DNA of 64,000 bases from Marimonas arenosa (GTDB lineage Bacteria; Pseudomonadota; Alphaproteobacteria; Rhodobacterales; Rhodobacteraceae): the NCBI RefSeq assembly GCF_030848945.1, contig NZ_JANHAX010000005.1:62001-126000 (forward strand). Reading direction: 5' to 3'. This document shows positions 37,183 to 46,805 of the stretch, piece by piece. Under the pieces are notes generated by a model that saw only the letters and a program-made list of their open reading frames with translations, had not been told where the DNA came from and searched no databases. The first letter of the stretch is position 1; each line of letters opens with the position of its first letter. Position numbers and translations under genes: made by a program.

Positions 37183-38130
37183 ATTTCGGGTAGTGATATT
37201 CAGAAGGCGATAACGCTCCGCCATTTGCGGGTGATTGCTGCATTGGCCGACCTAAAGCTGGTTGCGCGCGTGGCAGAGGCGCTGAATGTCACTCAGCCTG
37301 CGGTGTCAAAACAGATCGCTGAATTGGAAAGAATTGTCGGTGTCCCGGTTGTGACGCGGGATCGGAACAGGCTCTACCTGACACCGATAGGCAGGCGCCT
37401 CGCGGAACATGCCAAACAAGCCCTCAATCAGCTCGACCGGGCCGCCTTCGATATCGAAGCCATGGCCAGCGGCGTTTCCGGATCCGTTTCAATCGGCGTG
37501 GTCAGTTCGGTCGCACCAACCCTGTTGCCCGGCGCCATCGCGCTGTTCAAGCGCAGCACACCACAGGCAAGCGTGTCCGTGTTGGAAGGTCATTTCGTTG
37601 AACTGTTCCCTGTGCTCGAGGCCGGCGCACTTGACCTATTGATCGCGCGGATATGGCAACCACAGGAACTTCCCGGCATCGACCAGAAATCACTGTTTTC
37701 CGAGCCAGTCGTCGTCGTCGCCGGGCGCAATCATCCGCTTGCGCAAGCGAAAGATCTTGCCTGGTCTGATGTGACCGCCTTTCCGTGGATTTTGCCACAG
37801 GCGAACTCGGTGGCGCGTCGGGCGGTAGATGCCTTGTTTGCAAGCAACGGCCTGACCCCTCCAAGCAACACGATTGCCTCGCTTTCATTGGCGTTGAATC
37901 TGGAGTTGTTACGGGTGATGCCGGCGCTTGGGTTAATGCCGCAACGGCTTGCCCAAACTCAGGCGGCGCGTGGCGAGATCGTGATCCTTCCGCTTGATAC
38001 GCGCGGCTTGCTGTCAGAAGCGCGTTGTTTTTGGCGGACCGATCAGATCGCCCAGAATGGCACCCTGTCCTTGTTCCTGAAGTGCCTGCAGCAAACGACA
38101 GATGAGCTCGATACCATTCCGTTTGGTTAA
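37183..38130 (+). CDS. LysR-family transcriptional regulator
   Basis: A LysR activator/repressor with an N-terminal winged HTH (LVARVAEALNVTQPAVSKQIAELE) and a periplasmic-binding-protein-like effector domain. The conserved first helix (ITLRHLRVIAALADL) lies upstream of the only standard start in frame, TTG 37225, and no ATG or GTG exists between the stop at 37144 and there. ATT 37183, 9 bases after GGGGAG, would give the normal 315 residues, so it is used here as the likely start or a mutated ATG. The gene precedes the amidase-TRAP operon, its probable target. Confidence 0.8.
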   Translation: MSGSDIQKAITLRHLRVIAALADLKLVARVAEALNVTQPAVSKQIAELERIVGVPVVTRDRNRLYLTPIGRRLAEHAKQALNQLDRAAFDIEAMASGVSGSVSIGVVSSVAPTLLPGAIALFKRSTPQASVSVLEGHFVELFPVLEAGALDLLIARIWQPQELPGIDQKSLFSEPVVVVAGRNHPLAQAKDLAWSDVTAFPWILPQANSVARRAVDALFASNGLTPPSNTIASLSLALNLELLRVMPALGLMPQRLAQTQAARGEIVILPLDTRGLLSEARCFWRTDQIAQNGTLSLFLKCLQQTTDELDTIPFG

Positions 38131-38247
38131 TGTTTATGGCTAATAAGTCACTGTTTCTCTGAAAAACCATGCCTTACCTTAACCAAACACAGGTTTTGGG
38201 AGGGACTGAGTGTTGATTCTGTTTGCCATTGATTCGAAGGCGACCCG

Positions 38248-39777
38248 ATGAGCCGTGCTGCGCTTGTCACACTGTCCGCGGTCGAAGTCCTTGCGCGGTT
38301 CAACACCAGGAGCTTGACGCCGAGCGACTATCTCGCGGCCTGTCTCGAACAGATTTCGCGCGTCAATCCCAAGATAAACGCCTTGACGGCTCTGGATGCG
38401 GAACGTGCTGTTTCACAAGCATCCAAGGCAACCCTGCGATGGCAGGCAGGAACTCCGATGGGGCCGCTCGACGGCTTGCCTATTGGTGTGAAGGATTTGC
38501 AGGACACAAAGGGCCTGCTGACCACCCATGGTAGCATTCGCGCGCGCGGCAATGTGCCGGACCAGGACCTGCCGATGGTGGCACGCCTGCGCGCGGCGGG
38601 TGCAATCATCCTTGCCAAAACCAATGTTCCGGAACTGGGCGCGGGCGGAAACAGCCGCAACCCGGTTTGGGGGGCAACCGGCAATCCCTTCAACCCCAAC
38701 CTGATCGCAGGCGGATCGTCCGGCGGATCGGCGGCGGCGCTGGCGGCCAATCTTCTGCCGCTTTGCACCGGTTCGGACACCGGTGGGTCACTGCGCCTTC
38801 CCGCGGCCCTGTGCGGGATCGTCGGCTATCGCCCGTCTGTCGATGTCATTGCCCACCCGACGCGCCCGCTGGGATGGTCCGGCATATCGGTGCTGGGACC
38901 GATGGCGCGCACGATGGACGATCTGGTCCTGATGCTGAGCATCTGTCAGGGGCATGATCCGGACGATCCTTTGTCAGCGCCCGCGGCGCCGGACCGTTTC
39001 ACCTCTCTGCCTCGGGTCAGTCTTGAAAACCTGCGCGTCGGGTTCAGTGAAGATTTCGGCGGTGCGCCGGTGGGTCAAGGCATTCGCGAGACCTTTCGAT
39101 CCCGGATCGACCACGTAAGGCCGCATGTCAAAGAGTGCCGCCCTGTGGACCTCGATCTGGGCGAGATGGACCGCGCTTTTGATATTCTGCGCGCAGAAAG
39201 TTTTGTTGCGGCGTTCGCAGAGGCACTTGACTCCGCGCCAGAGGATTTTGGGGCTCATATTGCGGCGAACGTCGCGATGGGCCACGCCATGACGCTCGCC
39301 GACAGGGGCTGGGCGCATGCCGAGCAGACACGCATTTTGCGCAACTTCAACAGGGTGATGCGTGACTTCGACGTCATCTTGCTGCCGACCTCGCCGGTGT
39401 CGCCATTCCCCTGGACGCAATCGCACGCGACTGAAATCGACGGGCAAGCCATGGATGTCTATTACCGCTGGCTGGCATTGGCCTATCGCGGGTCGCTGGC
39501 GGGTGGCCCGGCAATCACGCTGCCTTGCGGACGCGACGCCAACGGCATGCCTTTCGGGCTCCAGATGCTTGGGCCGGTGCGCGGGGATGAAGGTTTGTTG
39601 GCGGCGGCCAAGGCGTTGGAAACCCTGTTTGCCCTTTCGCCCGAAACCGCCCGCCCTCTGCCTGATCTGGAGACCCTTGCAGCGCCGGAGGTGGATTTGC
39701 GCTCGATCGTGACACATCCGCCGATCCTGAAGACCGCTGAGCGGTCTGCGGCTTCGTCCCTGCGAACGGCGGTATAA
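38248..39777 (+). CDS. Amidase (amidase signature family)
   Basis: A 509-residue hydrolase cleaving a carboxamide to acid and ammonia. The Ser-cisSer-Lys triad is complete: K82 (GVKDLQD), S157 in AGGSSGGSAA and nucleophile S181 in DTGGSLRLPA. The GVKD loop and C-terminal GPAITLPCG are typical. GatA is unlikely because no gatB/gatC are present. GAAGG precedes ATG 38248. It leads an operon with a TRAP transporter (next start 4 bases after its stop), so its substrate or product is likely imported by that system. Confidence 0.93.
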   Translation: MSRAALVTLSAVEVLARFNTRSLTPSDYLAACLEQISRVNPKINALTALDAERAVSQASKATLRWQAGTPMGPLDGLPIGVKDLQDTKGLLTTHGSIRARGNVPDQDLPMVARLRAAGAIILAKTNVPELGAGGNSRNPVWGATGNPFNPNLIAGGSSGGSAAALAANLLPLCTGSDTGGSLRLPAALCGIVGYRPSVDVIAHPTRPLGWSGISVLGPMARTMDDLVLMLSICQGHDPDDPLSAPAAPDRFTSLPRVSLENLRVGFSEDFGGAPVGQGIRETFRSRIDHVRPHVKECRPVDLDLGEMDRAFDILRAESFVAAFAEALDSAPEDFGAHIAANVAMGHAMTLADRGWAHAEQTRILRNFNRVMRDFDVILLPTSPVSPFPWTQSHATEIDGQAMDVYYRWLALAYRGSLAGGPAITLPCGRDANGMPFGLQMLGPVRGDEGLLAAAKALETLFALSPETARPLPDLETLAAPEVDLRSIVTHPPILKTAERSAASSLRTAV

Positions 39778-39781
39778 CACC

Positions 39782-41065
39782 ATGTGGTTCATTCCCATCA
39801 TATTCATCATTCTGCTGATCAGCGGCACGGCCTTTGCCTATCTGATGGGGGCCGTTTCGGTGCTGACCTTCGTGGCCGTGGACAAGACCCAGTTCCTGTC
39901 GATCCTGCCGCAGCGTATCTTTGCCCAGCTTGACGTCTTTGCCTTCATGGCGATGCCGCTGTTTATCCTGACCGCCGAAATCATGAGCCGGGCGGGTGTC
40001 ACCCGCAGTTTGATCGACTTTGCCATGTCCATCGTTGGCAGGTTCCGCGGGGGCCTGGGCCACGTCAACATCCTGACCAGCGTGTTCTTTGCGGGCATCT
40101 CGGGCTCGGCCATCGCCGACAGTGCCGCCTTGTCACGTACCTTCGTGCCAGAAATGAAGGCGCGCGGGTATGATCCTTACTATGCCGGCGCGATAACGGC
40201 GGCCTCGTCGATGATCGGCCCGATCATTCCGCCCTCGATCATCATGATCATCTACGGCGGTCTGACCGGCGCGTCGGTTGCCGCCCTGTTCATCGCGGGC
40301 GTCGTGCCCGGGCTGCTGCTGGCCGCGGCATTGATGTTGCTGAATGCCGTGATCGCTGCCGCCAAAGGGCATCCCGGCGGCAAGTCCGACGATCTGCCGC
40401 GGTTCATTCCCAGCCTGCTGAACGCCGCCCCGGCCTTGTGCCTGCCCGTGGTGATCCTCGGGTCACTGGTGTTCGGCTTGGCGACGCCGACCGAAGGCTC
40501 GGCGATCGCGGTTCTGTTCGCGCTGTTGGCAGGCCAGTTCTACAAGGGGCTGAACCTGCGGATGATCTTTGATGCGGTCGAGGCCACGGCTAAGATGACC
40601 GGCACGATCTTCATCATCCTCGCGGCGATTTCCGTGCTGGGCTATCTGGCCGGGCAATTGGGCTGGTCCGGCGCCCTGGCCAATTGGGTCGACTCCTTCG
40701 GGCTGACCGGTACCAAATACCTGTTCTTCCTGGTCGGCATCTTCCTGATCGCGGGCATGTTCATGGACACGCCCGTGGCATTGACCCTTCTCATTCCGCT
40801 GTTTGCGCCACAGGCGATGGAACAGGGTATCAGCCCGATCCAACTGGGTATCGTGCTGTGCTTCAATCTGTGTGTCGGGCTGATCACACCGCCGCTGGGC
40901 AAATGCCTCGTGGTTGTCTCGGCCCTGACGAACCTCAATTACTGGCGGCTGGCTTATGCCGCGCTGCCCTTCATTGCCGTTCAAGTGCTGTTGCTGCTGT
41001 CTCTGGTCTACTGGCCCGAGATCAGCCTGACGCTGCCGCGCTTCTTCGGCTTTTCGGTCGACTAG
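39782..41065 (+). CDS. TRAP transporter large permease (DctM type)
   Basis: A 427-residue inner-membrane protein with about 12 helices and family motifs FVEMKARGYDPYYAG-like (PEMKARGYD), AASSMIGPIIPPSIIMIIYG and a C-terminal LGLITPPLG-type loop (CVGLITPPLGKCL). It is the sodium-coupled channel of a TRAP system for organic acids. Gene order amidase-DctM-DctP-DctQ is unusual, since DctP normally comes first. Confidence 0.94.
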   Translation: MWFIPIIFIILLISGTAFAYLMGAVSVLTFVAVDKTQFLSILPQRIFAQLDVFAFMAMPLFILTAEIMSRAGVTRSLIDFAMSIVGRFRGGLGHVNILTSVFFAGISGSAIADSAALSRTFVPEMKARGYDPYYAGAITAASSMIGPIIPPSIIMIIYGGLTGASVAALFIAGVVPGLLLAAALMLLNAVIAAAKGHPGGKSDDLPRFIPSLLNAAPALCLPVVILGSLVFGLATPTEGSAIAVLFALLAGQFYKGLNLRMIFDAVEATAKMTGTIFIILAAISVLGYLAGQLGWSGALANWVDSFGLTGTKYLFFLVGIFLIAGMFMDTPVALTLLIPLFAPQAMEQGISPIQLGIVLCFNLCVGLITPPLGKCLVVVSALTNLNYWRLAYAALPFIAVQVLLLLSLVYWPEISLTLPRFFGFSVD

Positions 41066-41089
41066 ACTATTCAAAAAGGGAGGAAACCC

Positions 41090-42064
41090 ATGAAACTCAG
41101 AGCACTCTCACTTGCGGCAATGCTGGCGATGGCAACCGCCGCATCGGCAGAAGTCAAGATCGCGCTGGACAGCAAACCGGATCTGGACACGAGCGGGTCT
41201 TACAATTGGGCGCACGCCTTCGGCAAGGCGCTGACCGAAGCGGGTATGGAGGTTCGCGAAATGCCGCGCGGGTCCGTCGGCAACGAGTCGGAGAAATTCG
41301 ACCAGGTCTCGACCGGCCTGCTCGAGGTATCGCTGTCCGACGTGCGTGCCATCGCGCAGGTCGAACCGTTCATCTATGGTGTGCGCCTGCCTTACATCTT
41401 CGACGATATCACCCATATGGACCGGGTGCTGAAAGCGGGGAACATCTTTGACCGCGTCAACGAAAAACTGGCCGAACAGGATGCCGTCCTGCTGGCGCTT
41501 GCGCCACTTGGGCCGTCGTCGGGCGTGATCACCACAAATGCTGTCGTGCGCTCGCCCGCCGACATGGCGAACCTGCGGATGCGTGCCCTCGATGACGCAC
41601 AGATCGCGATGTATCAGGCATGGGGCTCCAGCGGCACCATTGTGCCGTGGGGAGAGGTGCCTGCCGGCCTGCAAACCGGCGTGATCGACGGCTATCTGAA
41701 CTCGCCCTTCGTTCCGGTGATGTTCGGGCAAACCGATTTCGTGAAGAATTTCTCGGATGCGGGTGTGATCATTCCGCTGCGCGCGGTTATCGTTTCAAAG
41801 CTGTGGTATGATGGTTTGTCCGAGGCAGATCGCGCCGCCGTCGATCAAGCGGTAGAAGTCGCTGATGCAGCCGTTCGCGTGTGGCAGACCGAGGCCTCGG
41901 AGCGTGGTCTGACGGCCCTTGAAGAGAAAGGCGTGACCGTTCAGCGTTTGACCAAGGAAGAACGCGCGGCGTTCCGCGAAGCCTCCAAGGCGGTTTACAA
42001 TTCCGGCCTGATGCCCGCCGAAGACGTGAAGGTCTGGACGGAACTGTCCGACAGCAACCGCTAA
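41090..42064 (+). CDS. TRAP transporter solute-binding protein (DctP type)
   Basis: A 324-residue periplasmic protein with a signal peptide ending in TAASA-E (about residue 20). DctP hallmarks are GSVGNESEKFDQVSTGLLEVSLSD, the carboxylate-binding arginine region MRALDDAQIAMYQAWG and the WGEVPAGLQTGVIDGYLNSP segment. It captures the substrate, probably a carboxylate. GGGAGG precedes ATG 41090. Confidence 0.94.
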   Translation: MKLRALSLAAMLAMATAASAEVKIALDSKPDLDTSGSYNWAHAFGKALTEAGMEVREMPRGSVGNESEKFDQVSTGLLEVSLSDVRAIAQVEPFIYGVRLPYIFDDITHMDRVLKAGNIFDRVNEKLAEQDAVLLALAPLGPSSGVITTNAVVRSPADMANLRMRALDDAQIAMYQAWGSSGTIVPWGEVPAGLQTGVIDGYLNSPFVPVMFGQTDFVKNFSDAGVIIPLRAVIVSKLWYDGLSEADRAAVDQAVEVADAAVRVWQTEASERGLTALEEKGVTVQRLTKEERAAFREASKAVYNSGLMPAEDVKVWTELSDSNR

Positions 42065-42118
42065 ACCTTGACGGCCGGGCCCGTGATGAGGCCCGGCCCC
42101 ACCGGTGGAGATCGTCCT

Positions 42119-42646
42119 ATGCGCAATGTCGTCATCGCAACAAGCAACAGCGTTCACTGGTTTGTGCGACGTGTGGCTGTTCTGGCCGTCTGCCTGATGT
42201 TCTTCACCGTTATGGTTCAGATTATCGCCCGCTACGTATTTTCCTCGCCACCGGTCTGGACCGAAGATGTCGCCCGCTACGCGATGGTCTGGACCGGGCT
42301 TTTGGGGGCGACGCTATCGTTCAAGACGCGCTCGGACGCTGTGCTGATGGATAGCGTCTTTCCCAAGCGTCCCCATATTCTGGCGTTTGTCGCCGAGGCG
42401 ATCCAGAGCGCCGCGGTTCTGATCTTTGTGCTGCCGGTGGTCTATTTCTGCTTCATCGGCCTGCGCGGCGGTTTTGCAAAAGGGTATCTTGCGAGACAAT
42501 CAGGGCTGACGGCAGATACGCTCGGCATCCCGATGGTTTGGATATCGGTATCGGTTCCGTTGGCGATGATCATCATCCTGCTGCATCTTGCCGCCAGGTG
42601 GGCGGGCGATGCGCCCGATGAGATTCAAGAAACCAATCTTGATTAG
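42119..42646 (+). CDS. TRAP transporter small permease (DctQ type)
   Basis: A 175-residue protein with four membrane helices (about 20-42, 58-78, 98-118 and 140-162). The loop VWTEDVARYAMVWTGLLGA is the DctQ signature. Start at 42119 is set by GGTGGAG; a frame from 42068 is longer without support. It completes the TRAP system; the convergent thiamine-diphosphate gene ends 31 bases away. Confidence 0.92.
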   Translation: MRNVVIATSNSVHWFVRRVAVLAVCLMFFTVMVQIIARYVFSSPPVWTEDVARYAMVWTGLLGATLSFKTRSDAVLMDSVFPKRPHILAFVAEAIQSAAVLIFVLPVVYFCFIGLRGGFAKGYLARQSGLTADTLGIPMVWISVSVPLAMIIILLHLAARWAGDAPDEIQETNLD

Positions 42647-42677
42647 TGCGGCCGCTGAATGACCGGGCCACGAAGGA

Positions 42678-44306
42678 TCACATCCGCATACGCGGGACCG
42701 AGTTCGGGTCAAGTTTCATATCCACGATGATCGGGCCTTTCCGGGCGTTGATCGCTTCTATCGCGGCTTCCAGCCCCTCGGGTGACGTCACCTCTACGCC
42801 TTGTCCGCCAAGAGACCTGGCGACTTCGGCGAAAGAGGGCCATTTGAACTCGGTCAGCGAGGGGTCCATCTGTCGATCCAGCATCTGGATGTGTTCGGCC
42901 CCGTAGGCGGAATCGTTGCAGATGATCACGATCAGGTCGCGGTTCGTGCGCACGGCGGTGTTGAATTCGTTCGCGCCGCCCATCATGAACCCACCGTCTC
43001 CCATGAAGAGAACGACGGGGCGGGTCGGATCGCCGTGGGCGGCGCCGATCGCCTGCTGCATCCCCTGTCCGATGGCCGCGAAGTTGTCGGTCATGTGAAA
43101 ACTGCCCGGATCCGGAACGCTCACCCGGCACCAGACTTCGGTAATGTAGCGCCCGCCATCGGTGAGCATGATGCGGTTTTCGGGAAGGGCTTCGTTCAAA
43201 CGGTCCAGCGCGTATTCAAGGTTGATGCAGCCATCGATGGACTTTTCCGGATCGCCCTTCGGGTGGACCGAAATATCGTGAGACGGCAACTGCCTGGCAA
43301 AGCCCGAAGGCGCGATTTCGGCTTCGTCCAGCCAATAGAGAATATTGTCGGCGGTCTGCCCGGCATCCGCGATCAGCACCGCGTCGGGTTGGAAGAAAGC
43401 CCCGATATCCGAGGGGCTGTTGTTGACCTGGATCACGCGCTTTCCCTTGAGTAGCGCACCGCGATCCGTCGTCAGGAAATGCAGCCAGGCTCCGAAGACG
43501 ATGACGCAATCGGCGGCCCCGATCACGTCATAGGCCTCTGCCGTGCTCAGCGTGCCGAAATAGCCGATATTGTTGGGGTGGCCCTTGAAAAGCCCGGTGC
43601 CTTTCAACGTGGTGGCCAGCGGTGCCTCCATTCTTTCGGCCAGCGCAATCAATTTGTCCTTGGCGGACACAGCCCCGGCGCCGGCCAGGATCAGCGGCCG
43701 CTTTGCCGAGGCGATCATGCCGATGGCCTCCTCATGCACCGGGCCTTCGGTAATGACGGCCGTCGCTTCGGGATAGGCGAATACGACGGTTTGGTGTTCG
43801 ACCTCCGCCCACATGAAATCAGAGGGGATGTTCACCACGATGGGGCGTCTTTCCTTGCGCGCACGGTAGAAGGCCGTCGCAACATCCCGCGCAGCCGTTT
43901 CGGGGGATTTCACCTGTTCGAACCCGGCGCCGGTGGCTTTGACGACTTCGCGCTGGTCAATGTTCTGGGGGTGAAACGGCGCCGTCACGGGGGTATCGCC
44001 ACACAGAAGGATCATCGCTCGGCGGGCCACCACGCCTTCCCTGAGGGCGGTAAAACAATTGGTCAGACCGGGGCCTTGGGTCACCGTTGCGACCCCGACC
44101 TTTCCGGTGACCTGGGTGTAGGCCTGTGCCATCAGCACGGTGCCGCCTTCGTGGGCCGCCGGAACCATCGTTCCACCGCATCCGCTGACAAAGTGGTTTG
44201 CCATGAAGAGGTTGGCGTCACCCACCAGGCCGAACATCGTATCAATGCCATGATCGCGCACGGCTTGTGCGACGGATTGGTGCATGTATTGTTTTCGATC
44301 TGACAT
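42678..44306 (-). CDS. Thiamine-diphosphate-dependent decarboxylase/acetolactate synthase-like enzyme
   Basis: A 542-residue enzyme of the pyruvate-decarboxylase/acetohydroxyacid-synthase family. The N-terminal Pyr domain carries the ThDP-activating E53 (AAHEGGT), and the C-terminal PP domain has GDGGFMMGG followed by CNDSAYG (about 435-467), the metal/diphosphate motif. It probably decarboxylates a 2-oxo acid. AAGGA precedes ATG 44306. It is the last gene of the leftward operon that starts with a 2-hydroxyacid dehydrogenase, which could supply its 2-oxo substrate. Not a housekeeping IlvB: no small subunit gene follows. Confidence 0.9.
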   Translation of the reverse strand: MSDRKQYMHQSVAQAVRDHGIDTMFGLVGDANLFMANHFVSGCGGTMVPAAHEGGTVLMAQAYTQVTGKVGVATVTQGPGLTNCFTALREGVVARRAMILLCGDTPVTAPFHPQNIDQREVVKATGAGFEQVKSPETAARDVATAFYRARKERRPIVVNIPSDFMWAEVEHQTVVFAYPEATAVITEGPVHEEAIGMIASAKRPLILAGAGAVSAKDKLIALAERMEAPLATTLKGTGLFKGHPNNIGYFGTLSTAEAYDVIGAADCVIVFGAWLHFLTTDRGALLKGKRVIQVNNSPSDIGAFFQPDAVLIADAGQTADNILYWLDEAEIAPSGFARQLPSHDISVHPKGDPEKSIDGCINLEYALDRLNEALPENRIMLTDGGRYITEVWCRVSVPDPGSFHMTDNFAAIGQGMQQAIGAAHGDPTRPVVLFMGDGGFMMGGANEFNTAVRTNRDLIVIICNDSAYGAEHIQMLDRQMDPSLTEFKWPSFAEVARSLGGQGVEVTSPEGLEAAIEAINARKGPIIVDMKLDPNSVPRMRM

Positions 44307-44419
44307 CTGACTTGTCCTTCGGAGGTTTTTCTTGTGGCACATGGTTTTCCATGATCTGCCGATTGATTGGAGGGGCTGCGTCAAGCTCGCAGGTAGGTTT
44401 GAACGCGTGTTTGTCGCAT

Positions 44420-45238
44420 TTAGTGGGACAGGAAAACCGGAACATCCGCCTTTTGAATGACGTCCGTGGTCACACCCCCGAACACATCATGGCTGAATTT
44501 GCTGTGTTCGAACGCCCCCATGACCACCAACTTGGCCGACACGTCCTGCGCGGTTGACAGGATGGTTTCGGCAATCGATCCGTCCTTGGGCTTCAGGACA
44601 AACTCAGCGTCAATCCCGTGGCGCTCAAGGTTGCGCAGCAGGTAGTCCGTTCCCGGTGCTTGCGCTGGGCCAACTGTCAGAAGGGTGACTTTTGCCTTGT
44701 TCTCAAGGCCGGTCATCGCATCGCCAAGTGCTCGGGCGGATGACCGTTTGCCGTCCCAGGCCACAAGGGCATGCTCCGCCGGTCCGGGCGCATCGTAACC
44801 ATCCGGAACCACCAGAACCGGGCGGCCACTGCGCAGCGCGATCAGGTCCGGGTTCGCCGAGATGTGCGCTTCGTTTTCGTATTGGGAGTGAACGCCCGTG
44901 ACAACCAGGTCAAACGACCGCGCAAAATCCGAAAGGGTGGTCCCTTTCGCAGCTGTAAGGTCGACAAAGTCACATCGGTCCGCAAATCCGGCTTCGGCTG
45001 TGATCGAACGGAATCTCTCGGCGATCTCGTCAAACCGCGCTTGTTCAGCCTCGAAAAACGCTTTGAGAAAACTCTTGGGAACGGATCCGCGCAATGTCCG
45101 CTCCAGGTCGCTCTGGCTGTGGCGCAAAACGCCGGTCACCCAGGCATCGTGGTGCTTGGCCAGCTGCAAGGCATAGCGCAAACCGCTGCCCTTGGAGGCA
45201 TCGCCGCTATAGGCGCTCAGAATGGATTTGATTGACAT
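44420..45238 (-). CDS. Universal stress protein, tandem-domain
   Basis: 272 residues, about twice a single Usp domain. The C-terminal half shows HALVAWDGKRSSARALGDA, a strand VTLLTVG, and VVMGAFEHSKFSHDVFGGVTTDV, corresponding to the G-x2-G-x9-G-S/T nucleotide region with partial match. GGAGAGACAG precedes ATG 45238. Position between transport and decarboxylase genes suggests a regulatory or protective role in this operon; no direct evidence. Confidence 0.85.
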   Translation of the reverse strand: MSIKSILSAYSGDASKGSGLRYALQLAKHHDAWVTGVLRHSQSDLERTLRGSVPKSFLKAFFEAEQARFDEIAERFRSITAEAGFADRCDFVDLTAAKGTTLSDFARSFDLVVTGVHSQYENEAHISANPDLIALRSGRPVLVVPDGYDAPGPAEHALVAWDGKRSSARALGDAMTGLENKAKVTLLTVGPAQAPGTDYLLRNLERHGIDAEFVLKPKDGSIAETILSTAQDVSAKLVVMGAFEHSKFSHDVFGGVTTDVIQKADVPVFLSH

Positions 45239-45290
45239 CTGTCTCTCCAATTGAGTTCAGAGCAAATGGAACAGGCTCGCACGCACCGCG

Positions 45291-46793
45291 TCATTCCGCA
45301 TCTTCTTGAGCGTTTTTCCGCAAGAACCAGACGACCGATACTACCGACAAGACAAGTAGCGCCACGGCCACGGGGCTTTTCAGAACCTGGGTGAGGTCAC
45401 CATTGGTCAGGGCAAGGGACTGGGCGATGGATTTCTCGAACCGGGGCCCGAGGAAAAACGCGATGATGAAGATCACCAGCGAATAGCCGAAGCTCGCCAT
45501 CAAGTATCCAATGACAGCAAAGATCAGCATGATCGCTACGCCAAACAACCCGCTGGTTGCCATCGAAACCCCGACGAAACACAGCAGCAGCGCCGAGGAG
45601 AAGATGATGGATTCGGGCGCTGAAACGACCTTGACCCAAAGTCGCAGCCCAAGCTGTCCGACCCAGAGATTTATGAAATTGGCCATGATCATCGCACCAA
45701 AGAGGCCGTAGACCAGCCGCCCCTGGTTTTCGAACAGAAGCGGCCCGGGCTGCATGCCATGGATCATGAAGGCGCTGATGATCAGCGCGGCCCCGACGCT
45801 GCCGGGGATGCCCAGCGTGAGGAGAGGGATCAGGTTCGCGCCGACCACCGCCGAATTGGCAGACTCCGATGCGGCGATCCCCTGAATATTGCCCTTGCCG
45901 AAACTGCCCGGATCCTTGGAACTCGCTTTCGTCATGGCATAGGACATGAAGGCGGCAGCCGTCGAGCCGATCCCGGGAAGTGCGCCCAGAATCGTGCCGA
46001 TCGTTGCCCCTCGCAGCATGGTGTAGCGGCACGACCAGTATTCGGCCCAGGTGACACGCCGGTCATCGGGATTGCCGGTGTCCTTGGCGACAATGGCAGG
46101 GCGCATGTTGCCATGGGCCTCGGAAAGGCGGTGCAGGATTTCGGAAATGGCCAGCATCCCGATTGCAACAGATGGAAGCGCCAACCCGTCGAACAGGTCC
46201 CAGTAGCCGAAGATCAGGCGCGGGGTGAAGTTTTCGGGGTCCTGCCCGACAGAAGCCGCAAGCAGCCCCAAGGCGGCGGCGATGATGCCCTTGGTCAGCG
46301 AATTGCCGATCAGCCCTGCAAGGATCGAAAAAGCGAAAACTATCAGGGCGACCACCTCGATCGGCCCCATTTTCAAGGCTAGGATGGCCAGCGGCGCCGA
46401 CACGGTGATCAGGACGATGTCACTGAACGTGTCGCCAGTTACCGAGGAAAACAGCGCCATTTTCGTGGCCTTCAAGGGCTTGCCCTGTTTTGCCATTGGA
46501 TATCCGTCCATGGCGGTGGCGGCTGCGTCCGGTGTGCCCGGTGTGTTCATCAACACCGCCGGCACCGCGCCGCCGACAAGGCCGCCCTTGTTGACGCCTA
46601 CAAGGAAAGCAATTGCCGGTAGCGGATCAAGTCCGAAGGTAAACGGGATGGCGATCGCCATGGCCATGATCGGGCCAATGCCGGGGACGGCGCCGACGAA
46701 CTGGCCCAGGACCACGCCGAACAGGACAAACGCGAGGTTGAAGAGCGAAAACGCATCTCCGAAGCCCGCCAGGATTGTTGAAAGATCGACCAT
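45291..46793 (-). CDS. Tripartite tricarboxylate transporter permease TctA
   Basis: A 500-residue large membrane subunit with about 12 helices. Family motifs are AVPGIGPIMAMAIAIPFTF near the N-terminus, GVNKGGLVGGAVPAVLMNTPGTPDAAATAMDG (in pieces) and GALPGIGSTAAAFMSYAMTK in the middle. Works with TctB and the periplasmic TctC to import carboxylates. It follows tctB by 12 bases. Confidence 0.95.
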   Translation of the reverse strand: MVDLSTILAGFGDAFSLFNLAFVLFGVVLGQFVGAVPGIGPIMAMAIAIPFTFGLDPLPAIAFLVGVNKGGLVGGAVPAVLMNTPGTPDAAATAMDGYPMAKQGKPLKATKMALFSSVTGDTFSDIVLITVSAPLAILALKMGPIEVVALIVFAFSILAGLIGNSLTKGIIAAALGLLAASVGQDPENFTPRLIFGYWDLFDGLALPSVAIGMLAISEILHRLSEAHGNMRPAIVAKDTGNPDDRRVTWAEYWSCRYTMLRGATIGTILGALPGIGSTAAAFMSYAMTKASSKDPGSFGKGNIQGIAASESANSAVVGANLIPLLTLGIPGSVGAALIISAFMIHGMQPGPLLFENQGRLVYGLFGAMIMANFINLWVGQLGLRLWVKVVSAPESIIFSSALLLCFVGVSMATSGLFGVAIMLIFAVIGYLMASFGYSLVIFIIAFFLGPRFEKSIAQSLALTNGDLTQVLKSPVAVALLVLSVVSVVWFLRKNAQEDAE

Positions 46794-46805
46794 CGCTGAA
46801 ATCCT

